Shown one piece after another: positions 8,840-17,966 of a stretch of 37,852 nucleotides of DNA (its first letter is position 1; each line of letters starts with the position of its first letter). Origin of the DNA: Allomuricauda sp. TMED12 (GTDB taxonomy: Bacteria > Bacteroidota > Bacteroidia > Flavobacteriales > Flavobacteriaceae); the NCBI GenBank assembly GCA_002167435.2, contig NHBR02000112.1, forward strand, positions 1-37,852, written 5' to 3'. The position numbers were made by a program, and so were the translations under genes. Under the pieces are notes generated by a model. It did not search any database. It saw only the letters and a program-made list of their open reading frames with translations, and was not told where the DNA came from.

Positions 8840-8868
8840 TTATCTCAAGGCCTTGTCCTTGTAGATAA
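8840..8868 (-). terminator. Hairpin downstream of the restriction nuclease gene
   Basis: TTATCT-CAAGG, 6-nt loop, CCTTG-T-AGATAA: eleven pairs with one bulge, 20 bp beyond the minus-strand stop at 8888. The T-tract on the minus strand is poor, so terminator activity is uncertain. Confidence 0.35.
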
Positions 8869-8887
8869 GAAGGTAAATAATCAAAAT

Positions 8888-9574
8888 TTAATTTATGCAT
8901 AACAAGTCAATTAAAAAATGCCATAAAATTATATTGTCATTTGATGATTTCCTTGAGTGTAAAGAGTATAATTTTTCTACCGAAGGTAAAGAATCTTCCA
9001 TTATTAACCTTTCTTCACTTCCTGTCCAATCTATTGATTCATCTGTGTTATTTTCAGCCATTTCCTCAATCCAATTATTTACTTTTTTTATCCATTCCAA
9101 AGATGTCCGGCTCTGCACGTAGCCAAACATACCACATACTTTGAGATGTGATGAATGATGCCCCCTTTTGAAGCGTTCAATGCCTCCACGAATACCACAA
9201 ACATACTCTTTGTTATTTGATGTCTCAGAGAATCTTTTTGCTTCAAATTCAAAAATAGGAATAGGCTTTCTATTTCTGGTTCTTACAAAAATTCCAATGT
9301 CTGTTTCTTTAGTGGATTTAGTTTGTGTAGGATTCTTACTAAATCGAAAAGGAAAATATCCTTTGGATTCATCTTTGCATATTTCCAGATAATGGACTAG
9401 CAAATCACTTATTCTGTTTTCTTTTTCCGAATCGTTTAGAGACAAGTAATATCCTGAAAAGTCCGAAATATAATTATCAATGAAGGACAAAATAAGATTG
9501 ACTTCAACATCTTGTTCTACACTAAAATCACTTGATTTTGGAGATTGGTATGACGGAAGCGAATCTTTAAGCAT
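8888..9574 (-). CDS. PD-(D/E)XK restriction endonuclease-like protein
   Basis: 228 residues. The catalytic signature of the PD-(D/E)XK fold is readable as ETDIGIF (D92) followed by PIFEFEAKRF (E111-A-K113), with a hydrophobic strand before each. A glycine-rich CGIRGGIERFKRG segment follows. It overlaps the end of the upstream methylase gene by 8 bp (start 9574, methylase stop 9567-9569), so it is translationally coupled to it. The simplest reading is the nuclease subunit of a two-gene restriction-modification unit. The recognition sequence cannot be read from the window. Confidence 0.65.
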   Translation of the reverse strand: MLKDSLPSYQSPKSSDFSVEQDVEVNLILSFIDNYISDFSGYYLSLNDSEKENRISDLLVHYLEICKDESKGYFPFRFSKNPTQTKSTKETDIGIFVRTRNRKPIPIFEFEAKRFSETSNNKEYVCGIRGGIERFKRGHHSSHLKVCGMFGYVQSRTSLEWIKKVNNWIEEMAENNTDESIDWTGSEERLIMEDSLPSVEKLYSLHSRKSSNDNIILWHFLIDLLCIN

Positions 9575-12497
9575 CTATGTGACGAGATTTGAAGTAGTCT
9601 GCAAAAGTTTCGTCTGCATCTCTTAATGCGATAGATGGTGACCAATAGCGTAACTGTTTTGGTTTTGCCAATATTACGGAATCGTGCCCATAGATTTTAA
9701 TAATCTTTTGAATGTGGTAGCTTTTAGTTTGTTCATTTCTCAATGGAATAACCGTTTCTATATATTCCTCAATATCATAAGCGTTTTCGGTCTGAGGATT
9801 TAGTACTTCCGAGGAATACTCAAAATGTAGAGCAAAGAATTTTCCTGCATCTATGATTTTGAACAATTGAAATGTTTTTGAATTTTGATAAACACTATTC
9901 AGTGTCTTCACGAAGATATCAGAGTATAAAACAATGTCTGTTATTGAGGTGTCGTTAGATAATCTTTCTTCGGATAAATGGTTGTTAATGATATCCTTAA
10001 TAATTATGTGATCAACTTCTGAAATGTGCAAATCTCCAAGATAAGGAAGATTGAATACATCTTTTTGCAATAAAGTTGATTTAGATCTGCTAACACCAGC
10101 TCGGGAACTGGTTGCAGTTAGATAAAACCTATACATTTCATTGTTTCTTATAACATCTCCAAGAGATATCAAAGAATCTACATCTTCAATAGGTGCGTGA
10201 ATTCCTATTATTTCATTTTTATAAGTTATGTGTTGATCATAAAACAATACAGGGATGCTGTGCTTGCCAATGTTCTTTTTTATCAATAGAAGAGGGGGTT
10301 CAAAGATTTTCTCATTTCTTGGCCATTGATAATATTTGTCCGTATTTATAAATGTTCTATGGATACCTTTTTCGTCAAAATCCTCTGGTTCAAAAGATAA
10401 AGCGCCTGTTAAGTGCTCAGCTGTCGTGTAGCCACCTTTTTTCTTTTCAAAATCTGAATCTGTTAATTCACTATCAGGTTTGCCTTTAATAAAGCCATCA
10501 CCAAAAACCCATCCGCTGTATTTTCTTTTTTCTCTCAAATAACTCCCAAGTGTACTTGCGTTTGATAGCTTTTCAATCAATTGAGATAATCTTCCGCCAC
10601 CTAGTAAATTTGCTTTCCATACATATGGACTATTAATTGTATCATCCTTTGAAACCAGATGGAAATCATAATAATCAAATTCTAAGAATATCCGATTACT
10701 ATTCGAGAAGGTACGATTTGCTACCAGATGCAATACATCTTCATTATCAGGTGAAGACTTTTGAATAAAAACAGCAGCAGTGGCAACATTTTTCCTACCC
10801 CATAACTTGTCTGCAAGCTTGGTAAAGTCTATTACTTGCAAAAGGTTATATTGGCTAAATAAATCTTGTTTAAAGCTTAGGTCTTTTTGGTATAGCAATG
10901 GGCCTGATGGTTCAATCAAACACAGTAAACCTTCCTGTTTGAGAAGCTTTAATGATTGAACTAAGAAATGTAATGCTGGATTTTCGTCTGGAATTCTTAT
11001 TTCACATTCATAACCCTTTTTCATTAATTCCTTAAAATGTTTTTTTCTGCTTGGTTCTTTTCCATTCACGGCGGGAAGGTTAAATGGAGGATTACCAATT
11101 ACCAAATCAAAATTTGCATTTGGCTTTGTCATGATGAATTCAAAGAAATCCTGAGTGATAATGTTTTCACTTAGGTCAGGGAATTTCAATTTACCCCAAG
11201 TTGGAGGGTCTAGGTCAACTTCGTCCAGAATAGCTAGAGCCAGGCTAAACACAGATAGCCGAATGGCGTCAGGTTCAATATCAACACCATATATATTATT
11301 GAGCAAAAGCTCTTTTAAAACTGGTAAAGAAGGCTTAACGAGCTTACCTGTCTTTTTCCATTCTTCAAATCGCCACCATTGAACAATTCTCTTATAGGTT
11401 TTGACGAGAAAAATTCCAGACCCACAACTGACATCAATTATTTTAAAGTCCTTTTGACAAGACTTTATTGGCATGCATTCATCAACCAAAGTGCTGACAA
11501 TCATTTCAGGTGTATAAACTATATCCTTGCTGTCAGTTAGTAACTCTTCATAAACCGAACTGATTACCTCGACAGGTAAATGAGTAAAAGAATATAGCCG
11601 CCAGATTATATATTGACTATCCTTGATGTTTCCATCCAGATAATCTGCAAGTTTTCGAACTTCTGTCTGCTGTATAGCTTTTCTTGCTTCAATCTCATTC
11701 TCTTGATGCCATTCGAATATTTTACCGTTAAAGTCATTGGCCAATTTATCCAGTAGGTCCAATAATTTTCCTTTTCTGATGGTATCACAAAAATTGGAAC
11801 ATTGGAAATTCTTTTTAAAGTATGTTCCTGCGAAATAACCACTGGCACTTTTCTCATCTCTTTCCTCAAGATACTTAATAAGGAGGCTCTGGACCAAGAG
11901 CTTTAAAGCAACGTGTCTGTCTAATTCCGACTCTTCAACAAAGCTTCTAAAAATTTCCTTTAAGCCTCTGATTAAATCTCTTGTAGCAGATTCCTCAAAA
12001 CGAAAATTTTGTTTTTCATTTTGCTCATCCCAAAATAAGCCAGTATCAAACTCCTTGGCATTATAATTCTTTATAGCTTCGCCTGTTAAAGTCAGTATTT
12101 CTTTGGTGTAACTATTCTTGTCTTCTTTTGGTCTTTTTCTAGAATCAAAGATGCTTACCGAAGATTTTTCGATGATTATGTATGCAGGAACCTGATAGCC
12201 ATTCCACATTTGAATATGAATTCTATTCCTGTCCTCATTTGTTAGGCTTTTGTGGGTATAATCAAATAAATACAGTTGAGGAACAAACGACCTCCCATCA
12301 TTGAAATATCTAAAGAAAACGGCATCCGCTTGAAATTTCTTAGCTGTTTCTAAAGCAAAAAGAATATTTGGGGATACTAATTCGAAATTTAATTGTTCAA
12401 AACTATCGGTCAACAACACACCACTCTTCTTCTTGTCCTTGTCGAACATGGAGAAGTTCAAATCAATGATATGTTCCTCAAATAGTTGTGTAGGCAT
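9567..12497 (-). CDS. N6-adenine DNA methyltransferase of a restriction-modification system (type IIG/Eco57I-like architecture)
   Basis: 976-residue protein. SAM-binding motif I is IDVSCGSGIF (about 354-363), preceded by YTPEMIVSTLVDE, which is typical of N6-adenine methylases; the catalytic motif IV is NPPF (469-472). After the methylase core comes a long region likely to be the target-recognition domain (roughly 600-900). The N-terminal 250 residues (QADAVFFRYF, PQLYLFDYTHKS, PAYIIIEKSSVSIFDSRKRP) may be a degenerate nuclease or specificity module, but I see no complete PD-(D/E)XK signature there. With the nuclease encoded just downstream it probably forms a defence unit. The gene is AT-rich compared with the element backbone, which suggests separately acquired cargo. 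Confidence 0.8.
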   Translation of the reverse strand: MPTQLFEEHIIDLNFSMFDKDKKKSGVLLTDSFEQLNFELVSPNILFALETAKKFQADAVFFRYFNDGRSFVPQLYLFDYTHKSLTNEDRNRIHIQMWNGYQVPAYIIIEKSSVSIFDSRKRPKEDKNSYTKEILTLTGEAIKNYNAKEFDTGLFWDEQNEKQNFRFEESATRDLIRGLKEIFRSFVEESELDRHVALKLLVQSLLIKYLEERDEKSASGYFAGTYFKKNFQCSNFCDTIRKGKLLDLLDKLANDFNGKIFEWHQENEIEARKAIQQTEVRKLADYLDGNIKDSQYIIWRLYSFTHLPVEVISSVYEELLTDSKDIVYTPEMIVSTLVDECMPIKSCQKDFKIIDVSCGSGIFLVKTYKRIVQWWRFEEWKKTGKLVKPSLPVLKELLLNNIYGVDIEPDAIRLSVFSLALAILDEVDLDPPTWGKLKFPDLSENIITQDFFEFIMTKPNANFDLVIGNPPFNLPAVNGKEPSRKKHFKELMKKGYECEIRIPDENPALHFLVQSLKLLKQEGLLCLIEPSGPLLYQKDLSFKQDLFSQYNLLQVIDFTKLADKLWGRKNVATAAVFIQKSSPDNEDVLHLVANRTFSNSNRIFLEFDYYDFHLVSKDDTINSPYVWKANLLGGGRLSQLIEKLSNASTLGSYLREKRKYSGWVFGDGFIKGKPDSELTDSDFEKKKGGYTTAEHLTGALSFEPEDFDEKGIHRTFINTDKYYQWPRNEKIFEPPLLLIKKNIGKHSIPVLFYDQHITYKNEIIGIHAPIEDVDSLISLGDVIRNNEMYRFYLTATSSRAGVSRSKSTLLQKDVFNLPYLGDLHISEVDHIIIKDIINNHLSEERLSNDTSITDIVLYSDIFVKTLNSVYQNSKTFQLFKIIDAGKFFALHFEYSSEVLNPQTENAYDIEEYIETVIPLRNEQTKSYHIQKIIKIYGHDSVILAKPKQLRYWSPSIALRDADETFADYFKSRHIDA

Positions 12498-12523
12498 AAT
12501 AAAGTATAGAAAACCCTTATAAG

Positions 12524-12531
12524 CAAAAATA
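12524..12531 (-). promoter_or_regulatory. -7 element for the restriction-modification operon
   Basis: Read on the minus strand, TATTTTTG matches TAnnTTTG and lies about 27 bp before the methylase ATG. No good -33 TTG is seen at the right spacing. The rest of 12498-13148 shows no convincing gene; short frames there have no protein character. Confidence 0.4.
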
Positions 12532-13148
12532 CATTTTTATGAACCAGTTTCTTAAGAAATCCATCAGCAATATAGGGTTAATTTCATCTATCTGAGTAGA
12601 TGATTCAAGCAGAATCAGCATTTCCACAAGCTAAGACGTTACCTAGTGGAGCAAGGACTTTCATGGGAATTATTGTTGTTGTAAGCCGTTGTTCTTTTAA
12701 TTTTCAGTGAAAAATTCAATATCAATTAGATAGATGACACTTTAAATCAAAATTTTTCAAAAGGAAAAATATTTTCTTGAAGCCCTCAACAGAATGGAAA
12801 TGATTTTTTACGTATTTGGTAAAGTCCACATTATAGATTTGACACGGTAAAAGGCCAATACGGACCTTATCATTTGTTCTATCAAATGTCGTTGCATAAA
12901 AAAACCAAATCGAATATTGACTTTTGATTCAACAATTATGTATTTTGAAAATCGTTTGAACAGAATCATGGGGTGACCAATTAGGTGTCAACATTTTTGC
13001 CCTATAAGGAACAGGTCAAGATCAAGACCACCATTCAAAAAAACTGGAGAATTCCAAACTCAAACTGAACAATGAGGATTTTGTATTGGTGTGATGGATA
13101 TTGGATAGGGCCATCGTTGCATGAAGGAACCATAATTAAAGGAAATAT

Positions 13149-13913
13149 ATGGCAGAAGTTGTTTACGACACATTAAATTTTGAAGGGTCTATTGATGAAA
13201 AGACGTTTCACGGTACATTAAGAGAACTTGAAGCTATAGAATCCAATATCTCTAAAATAGAACTATCAGGGGAACAATTGAACTCGCTCATTGCCGTTCT
13301 ATTTGTATATGGACTCCATTATGATGAATTGGCGGAGGCCAAACGCCCCCGTTTTCTAAATACGCTAGTGGAGGAAAAGCTCCCGCTGTTCCAATTGTCC
13401 CAAACATTTGCCGGACACTTGTTGAACAATTTAGGGCATGAAGCAAGGCAGGAACTCCATATGCTCCAACAATTGGAACACAATATTGAAGATGTTCTCT
13501 CCAATGAAAGCTTGTTGGATTTTGTGGAAATGGAGCTATTGGATCCTGCCAGCTCTTTCCGAAAGTGGGAATATGGCCGTTTTGCCATGGCTTATATGGG
13601 CCAGCATGTTTTTGGCCATATCAAATGGAACAAAATCAAAAATAAAGAGGATAGCCTTCAAAGAATTGGAGAGCGATTGGACAAACAGCAAGAAAAGATG
13701 GATTCCCAAGAAAGATTGTTCCTGCAATTGATTGCCAAAGGGATGTTGTTGCCCCAAAAAATCAATATGTCTGAATTTCTGCTCGTCGGTTCCTATGTAC
13801 AGGAGAATATGATGAGGCTTTCGGTGCGACTTAAGGAACTGTCCATAATTTTGGAAGGCGTCATTGAAAAGGAAATATCAAGACAAAAGGGCAAGGAAGG
13901 GCCAAGTCTATGA
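13149..13913 (+). CDS. Hypothetical protein, first gene of an unrecognised pair
   Basis: 254 residues, almost entirely predicted helix, not recognised. Acidic in the first 130 residues, with a long charged helical region (DSLQRIGERLDKQQEKMDSQERLFLQL) and a basic end. No signal peptide, membrane segment or catalytic motif is visible. Its last codons overlap the next start by 4 bp (ATGA), so the two proteins are probably made together and may form a complex. It lies between a restriction-modification unit and a row of single cargo genes. Confidence 0.65.
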   Translation: MAEVVYDTLNFEGSIDEKTFHGTLRELEAIESNISKIELSGEQLNSLIAVLFVYGLHYDELAEAKRPRFLNTLVEEKLPLFQLSQTFAGHLLNNLGHEARQELHMLQQLEHNIEDVLSNESLLDFVEMELLDPASSFRKWEYGRFAMAYMGQHVFGHIKWNKIKNKEDSLQRIGERLDKQQEKMDSQERLFLQLIAKGMLLPQKINMSEFLLVGSYVQENMMRLSVRLKELSIILEGVIEKEISRQKGKEGPSL

Positions 13914-14395
13914 TTGGTTCTGATGCATTGCTCAGGCATCTCCAAAAATTGGGGAAGGAAGAAGAACCCTTGTTAGGTGGTAGGCAATACACCCATTCAC
14001 AAGTAAAATTGGCCGAAAGAATCGTCCTAGACCTACAACATGATCTGGAAAGGGCAACGAGAAGACCCAAACTATCCCGAAGAAGGGCGTTCATCGTAAT
14101 ATTGGAAGAACTTTACTATGATATACCAGAATATCCAAGGGAACTTACCCTTGAGAGTGTACATAGAAGGGCCTCATTACGGTTTGAATATATGAACCGC
14201 AATGTTAAAGTGTTCAGGACACCGACAGAGGTGCATCCCAATGATCCATGCACGTATTATGAGGACAATGCACATGGAAAGGCAAGGTACAGGGTTGCTT
14301 TGGAACATTTGGTCGATGGGTTCGATAGGTATTTTCAAGAACCCAATGCTGAAGCTTCACTAAGAGTGATATACAGGGATATAAGGCTTTGCTGA
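13910..14395 (+). CDS. Hypothetical protein, second gene of an unrecognised pair
   Basis: 161 residues, not recognised. Basic and helical, with an arginine-rich centre (RATRRPKLSRRRAFIVIL) followed by an aromatic/acidic segment (ELYYDIPEYPRELTLES) and a conserved-looking VFRTPTEVHPNDPCTYYED. The basic patch could bind nucleic acid, but that is a guess. Its start overlaps the upstream stop (ATGA), so translation is coupled. Confidence 0.6.
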   Translation: MIGSDALLRHLQKLGKEEEPLLGGRQYTHSQVKLAERIVLDLQHDLERATRRPKLSRRRAFIVILEELYYDIPEYPRELTLESVHRRASLRFEYMNRNVKVFRTPTEVHPNDPCTYYEDNAHGKARYRVALEHLVDGFDRYFQEPNAEASLRVIYRDIRLC

Positions 14396-14576
14396 TATTG
14401 GATGTTAGTCTTACCTTGACCCATGAACTTTTAATTTTGAGTATCGATGAATTTAAAAAGTCATTTATTATCTTAACAATCAATTATAGATGACCTTACT
14501 TTTTAGTAATAACTTTCCCTAATCCAACATTTTTTGTTGTAAGAAGAACTCCAGTGATAATAATTAACTTTCCACA

Positions 14577-15128
14577 ATGGTCAAACATACAATGCAGGAC
14601 CGACAATTCCCGGAATTGAGAACCAATCGATTGATTTTAAGAAAATTGAATGAATCGGATAGTGAGGATATCCTCTTCTTAAGGTCAAATGACAAAGTGA
14701 ACAAATACATTGCCAGACCTAGAACGAAAAACCGCGAAGAAGCGTTGGAATTCATCTTTAAAACCGAACAACTTTTTTATTCAAACAAAATGCTTTATTG
14801 GAGCATCACTTTGAAGAAATATCCGGAAATGATAGGAACTATCTGTCTATGGAATTTTTCCAAGGATGGAAAGTTTGCTGAGATTGGATATGAACTCAAG
14901 CCCAGTTTTCAGAATATGGGATTTATGAGTGAGGCCATGAAATGTGTGATGGTATTTGGTTTTGATCAACTCCAACTCAATGCAATAGAAGCTTATACCC
15001 ATAGGGAAAACCAAGCGTCCAAAAAGCTTTTGAACAGGTTTGGCTTTATCAAAGATGTTCATAGATTGGACAAGGGCAACTTGGACAATATAATTCTCGT
15101 TTCAAAAAATCCAAATCAACAAGAATAA
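14577..15128 (+). CDS. GNAT-family N-acetyltransferase (RimJ/RimL type)
   Basis: 183 residues. It starts with LRTNRLILRKLNESD (with E in place of L in ELRTNRL), the usual opening of RimJ/RimL-type acetyltransferases, then IGTICLWNF, EIGYELKPSFQNMGFMSEAM (acetyl-CoA pyrophosphate loop, Q-x-x-G-x) and AYTHRENQASKKLLNRFGF (motif B). It transfers acetyl from acetyl-CoA to an amine; the substrate is unknown. Four bases separate it from the next acetyltransferase gene. Confidence 0.88.
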   Translation: MVKHTMQDRQFPELRTNRLILRKLNESDSEDILFLRSNDKVNKYIARPRTKNREEALEFIFKTEQLFYSNKMLYWSITLKKYPEMIGTICLWNFSKDGKFAEIGYELKPSFQNMGFMSEAMKCVMVFGFDQLQLNAIEAYTHRENQASKKLLNRFGFIKDVHRLDKGNLDNIILVSKNPNQQE

Positions 15129-15132
15129 AAAA

Positions 15133-15540
15133 ATGATAGAATACAATGTTGAACATAACTTGGAAGTCGAGGAGTTCAGAGAGGTCTTGATAAATTCCAC
15201 TTTGGCAAACAGAAGACCAATTGACAACCATGACACCTTGAGGAAAATGGTCGAGATGGGAAACCTTACCATTACAGCAAGGCATAAAGGTAAGCTTATA
15301 GGTGTTTCCAGATCGTTAACCGATTTTTCATTTTGTACTTATCTATCCGATTTGGCAGTTGATCTATCATATCAGAAAAGAGGAATAGGAAAAGAACTGA
15401 TCAAAAGAACAAAAATGGAAGCACCTGACGCCAAATTGATTTTACTGGCTGCGCCTGAAGCCATTTCCTATTATCCGAAAATCGGAATGGCCCAATATGA
15501 ACACTGTTTTTATTTGGATAGGGCAGAAGATTTAATTTGA
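15133..15540 (+). CDS. GNAT-family N-acetyltransferase
   Basis: 135 residues of the compact single-domain GNAT type. Visible are the strand-4 segment CTYLSDLAVDLSYQKRGIGKELI with the acetyl-CoA loop Q-K-R-G-I-G, followed by LILLAAPEAISYYPKIGM. Unlike its upstream neighbour it is not RimJ-like, so this is not a tandem duplication. The substrate is unknown. Confidence 0.87.
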   Translation: MIEYNVEHNLEVEEFREVLINSTLANRRPIDNHDTLRKMVEMGNLTITARHKGKLIGVSRSLTDFSFCTYLSDLAVDLSYQKRGIGKELIKRTKMEAPDAKLILLAAPEAISYYPKIGMAQYEHCFYLDRAEDLI

Positions 15541-15580
15541 ATTGTTCAAGTTTAAATAAAAGATAATAAGACATATCTAT

Positions 15581-16079
15581 GTGATACTTATGCTGAGTTT
15601 TTCAGTTTTAGGTTGTTCCGAACAAAAGAGCAGGTAGAAGGTAAAATCTATACTTCTTGCACAGTTGAAAAACACCCATGCCAACCAAGAATGGTTCGTG
15701 CCGACCAATACGGGCCTTAAAGGACTTTCTGTGGGACAATCCAATTGGAGGGACAGTACGAACAATCATTCTATCGCCAAGCTAACGTCCCATTTGACTT
15801 TTTGGAATGAAATGAACCTAAAGTCATTTAAGGGAGAAAATATGGCAGATTTTGGTGTTGACAATGAACTTACCTTCAATATAAATAATGAAAAGGATTG
15901 GAAGAGAGCCGTAATAAGACTGAATAGTATTCAAACGGAGTGGGAAAATGCGATTGAAGAAGCACCTTTAAAAAAAATTGAATGAATGGAATTCGGAAAT
16001 AATGAATATGACCGCACATAATGCCTATCATACTGGCCAAATAATCTATATCAGAAAAAGAAATGGATGGTGGAAGTGA
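15581..16079 (+). pseudogene. Broken DinB-family lipoprotein gene (one stop codon, one frameshift)
   Basis: Three pieces read as one DinB-family protein. The first (GTG 15581 or ATG 15590) gives a short lipoprotein signal, MLSFSVLGCSEQKSR, then stops at TAG 15635-15637. The same frame continues as KVKSILLAQLKNTHANQEWF and NHSIAKLTSHLTFWNE, typical DinB helices, to TGA 15983-15985. A frame change at the A8 run near 15970-15977 then restores LNEWNSEI, MTAHNAYHTGQIIYIRK and GWWK (stop 16077-16079), the characteristic DinB C-terminus with its H-x3-H ligands. DinB proteins are metal-binding four-helix bundles, often thiol-dependent enzymes. One substitution and one indel would repair it, so decay looks recent. 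Confidence 0.7.
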
Positions 16080-16130
16080 TTTGTTTTTAGGACCCGAAGA
16101 AATACCACAAGTGATTTTCCTTTTATAAGT

Positions 16131-16235
16131 ATGGTGAACAAATGGGATGGGACATATCTTTTCATCGTGGAAAAAAGTCCCAACACCAATGAAAAATCTT
16201 TCAATAGGTTAAAAAATGATTTTAAAAATGTTTAG
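16131..16235 (+). pseudogene. Possible C-terminal remnant of an unknown gene
   Basis: A 34-codon frame (MVNKWDGTYLFIVEKSPNTN and a lysine-rich end) lies between the broken DinB gene and the transglutaminase-like gene. It reads like protein but is too short to assign. It may be the tail of a lost gene or a small gene of its own. Confidence 0.25.
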
Positions 16236-16248
16236 TATTGTGTGACAA

Positions 16249-16884
16249 ATGAACTTTATATCCCCAACATATTATTTCGATTACGAATCAGATGAAATTC
16301 AAGAGTTCGTCCGGGATTTTAAAAGGGACGCCCTTTCACCAAAAGAAAAAGCCAAACTATTATATGTCAAGGTAAGGGATTCATTTAGGTACGACCCTTA
16401 TTTTTTAAGCTTCTCAAAAGAACATTTTAAGGCCAGCAACCTTGTAAAGCAAAAAAAGGGTCATTGTATAGATAAATCCATCATTCTAATTGCAGGCTTA
16501 CGTTCCTTGGGAATACCGGCTAGAATCCGTTTGGCAAAAGTCAAGAACCATATAGCAATAGAAAGGCTTACTGAAAAGTTCGGAACAAATGAATTGACCC
16601 CACATGGCATGGCGGATCTTTTATTGGAGGGGAAGTGGTTGAAAGCCTCACCGGCATTTAATCGGTCATTGTGCAGAATGTGCAATGTTGAACCTTTGGA
16701 TTTTGATGGGGAGAACGATTCAATATTCCAAGAATACAATAATGAGGGAAAGGAGTTTATGGAGTATCTCGAAGATTACGGATATTTTGAAGATGTCCCT
16801 CTGGATTTCATGGAGACCAATGCCAGAGAACATTACCCCCATATTTTTGGGAAGGATAAAAACAAAAAGGAGTTTTGGCTATAA
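16249..16884 (+). CDS. Transglutaminase-like cysteine peptidase-fold protein
   Basis: 211 residues. The transglutaminase core is readable: VRDSFRYDPYF, then KKGHCIDKSIILIAGLRSLGIPARIRLAKV with the nucleophile C73, TPHGMADLLLEGKW with H119, and WLKASPAFN in the position of the third catalytic segment. No signal peptide, so probably cytoplasmic. Members of this fold act as peptidases or amide-forming/hydrolysing enzymes; the substrate here is unknown. It is one of several unrelated single genes in this stretch. Confidence 0.8.
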   Translation: MNFISPTYYFDYESDEIQEFVRDFKRDALSPKEKAKLLYVKVRDSFRYDPYFLSFSKEHFKASNLVKQKKGHCIDKSIILIAGLRSLGIPARIRLAKVKNHIAIERLTEKFGTNELTPHGMADLLLEGKWLKASPAFNRSLCRMCNVEPLDFDGENDSIFQEYNNEGKEFMEYLEDYGYFEDVPLDFMETNAREHYPHIFGKDKNKKEFWL

Positions 16885-16929
16885 TTACGCTGTTACAAGT
16901 TCAATAAAAGGTCAAATAAAGGATTTTCA

Positions 16930-17343
16930 ATGTACAATAGGATTGCCCATATCGCTTTGGTAGTGAGAGACTATGATGAAGCAATCCAGTTCTATACCCA
17001 AAAATTGGATTTTGTTCTTTTGGAAGACATTAAAATAGATGAATCCAAGAGATGGGTGGTTGTTGCTCCATCTGGAGCGAAAGAATGTTCTTTATTGCTC
17101 GCCAAAGGCGCAAATGAGAAACAATTGAACAGTGTTGGGAGCCAAACAGGGGGTCGTGTAGGATTTTTCCTTTTTACCGATAATTTCAGGAGAGACTACG
17201 ACAAACTGAAGAATCGGGGAGTACTATTTGTGAGGCCTCCCAAAAAAGAACCATACGGGATTGTGGCCGTATTTCAAGATCTTTATGGTAATTTATGGGA
17301 TCTCTTGGAGCCCAATGAGAAAAATAAGGGTGTAATCAGTTAA
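16930..17343 (+). CDS. VOC (glyoxalase/bleomycin resistance/dioxygenase) superfamily protein
   Basis: 137 residues with the usual two beta-alpha-beta-beta-beta halves: IAHIALVVRDYDEAIQFYTQKLDF (metal ligand H9 expected at IAHIAL), then GRVGFFLFTDNFRRDYDKLKNRGV and a C-terminal AVFQDLYGNLWDLLEP with the glutamate ligand of the superfamily. The exact reaction cannot be told from sequence; close relatives are annotated as lactoylglutathione-lyase-like or resistance proteins. Confidence 0.87.
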   Translation: MYNRIAHIALVVRDYDEAIQFYTQKLDFVLLEDIKIDESKRWVVVAPSGAKECSLLLAKGANEKQLNSVGSQTGGRVGFFLFTDNFRRDYDKLKNRGVLFVRPPKKEPYGIVAVFQDLYGNLWDLLEPNEKNKGVIS

Positions 17344-17364
17344 AGGATTTCAAAGTCCAAATAA

Positions 17365-17568
17365 ATGATGACATATAGAGAGATACAGGAAAGAGCAAAA
17401 AAAGAACTGGGCAGAACAGTTAAAACATGTTGGATTGCAGATGTTAAAAGGGAACTGGGAATGACCAGTAGAATTGCATACAATCGAAAGTCAAGTTCCA
17501 AAGTGGTTTATCCATGTCCGGATGGAGCGGTAAAGCAATGGCTTTTGAAAATCTTAAAACCCAATTGA
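17365..17568 (+). CDS. Small conserved-looking protein, unknown
   Basis: 67 residues, basic, with a KTCWIADVKRELG segment and a YPCPDGAVKQWLLKIL end. Not recognised. Its end overlaps the GIY-YIG-like gene (ATG at 17538) by 31 bp, which suggests coupled translation. Confidence 0.55.
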   Translation: MMTYREIQERAKKELGRTVKTCWIADVKRELGMTSRIAYNRKSSSKVVYPCPDGAVKQWLLKILKPN

Positions 17569-17948
17569 CAAAAATGACCTTACAAGAAATTGAAGAAATT
17601 TTCAAAGCTGAGTTCCACCCCGTTTTTGATAGGTTCACAATTATAGAAGAGGAAGTGGCAAGCCTGACAAGTTTCAATAAAGAATATATTTATCATCCAG
17701 GTGTTTACGTTTTTTTTCTAAATGGAAAGGTAATCAAAGTAGGAAGACATCTGACCAATAGTAGGAAAAGGGCTTTGGAGCATATTCGGGACAATACTAA
17801 AAATGAAAGTTTTGAAATGAGGAGCTTGAACGGAAGCACTGGTGCCAAAATTTTACTTATTAACCTTAAAGACGTCAACGATTACCACTGGGCAGCTTCC
17901 GTAGAAATGTATCTTGAGGCAAGATTAGATTCAAAGCGTCAAGGCTAA
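17538..17948 (+). CDS. GIY-YIG nuclease-fold protein
   Basis: 136 residues from the ATG at 17538 (the upstream ATG at 17514 adds eight unlikely residues). A GIY-YIG core is visible: PGVYVFFLNGKVIKVGRH (G55-V-Y and K-V-G in place of GIY and YIG), the conserved arginine as SRKRALEH (R76), and the metal-binding glutamate as SVEMYLEARL (E123). The YIG tyrosine is replaced by lysine, so activity is uncertain. The N-terminal 45 residues are a helical extension (EIEEIFKAEFHPVFDRF). It may be a nuclease with a defence or repair role; that is inference. Confidence 0.6.
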   Translation: MAFENLKTQLTKMTLQEIEEIFKAEFHPVFDRFTIIEEEVASLTSFNKEYIYHPGVYVFFLNGKVIKVGRHLTNSRKRALEHIRDNTKNESFEMRSLNGSTGAKILLINLKDVNDYHWAASVEMYLEARLDSKRQG

Positions 17949-17966
17949 CTAAAATTCAAATAAGGG

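Noticed and set aside
12960..12990. GGGTGACCAATT, similar to text at IS21-family ends
   Set aside because: A single short match with no second end, transposase or target duplication in 12498-13148.
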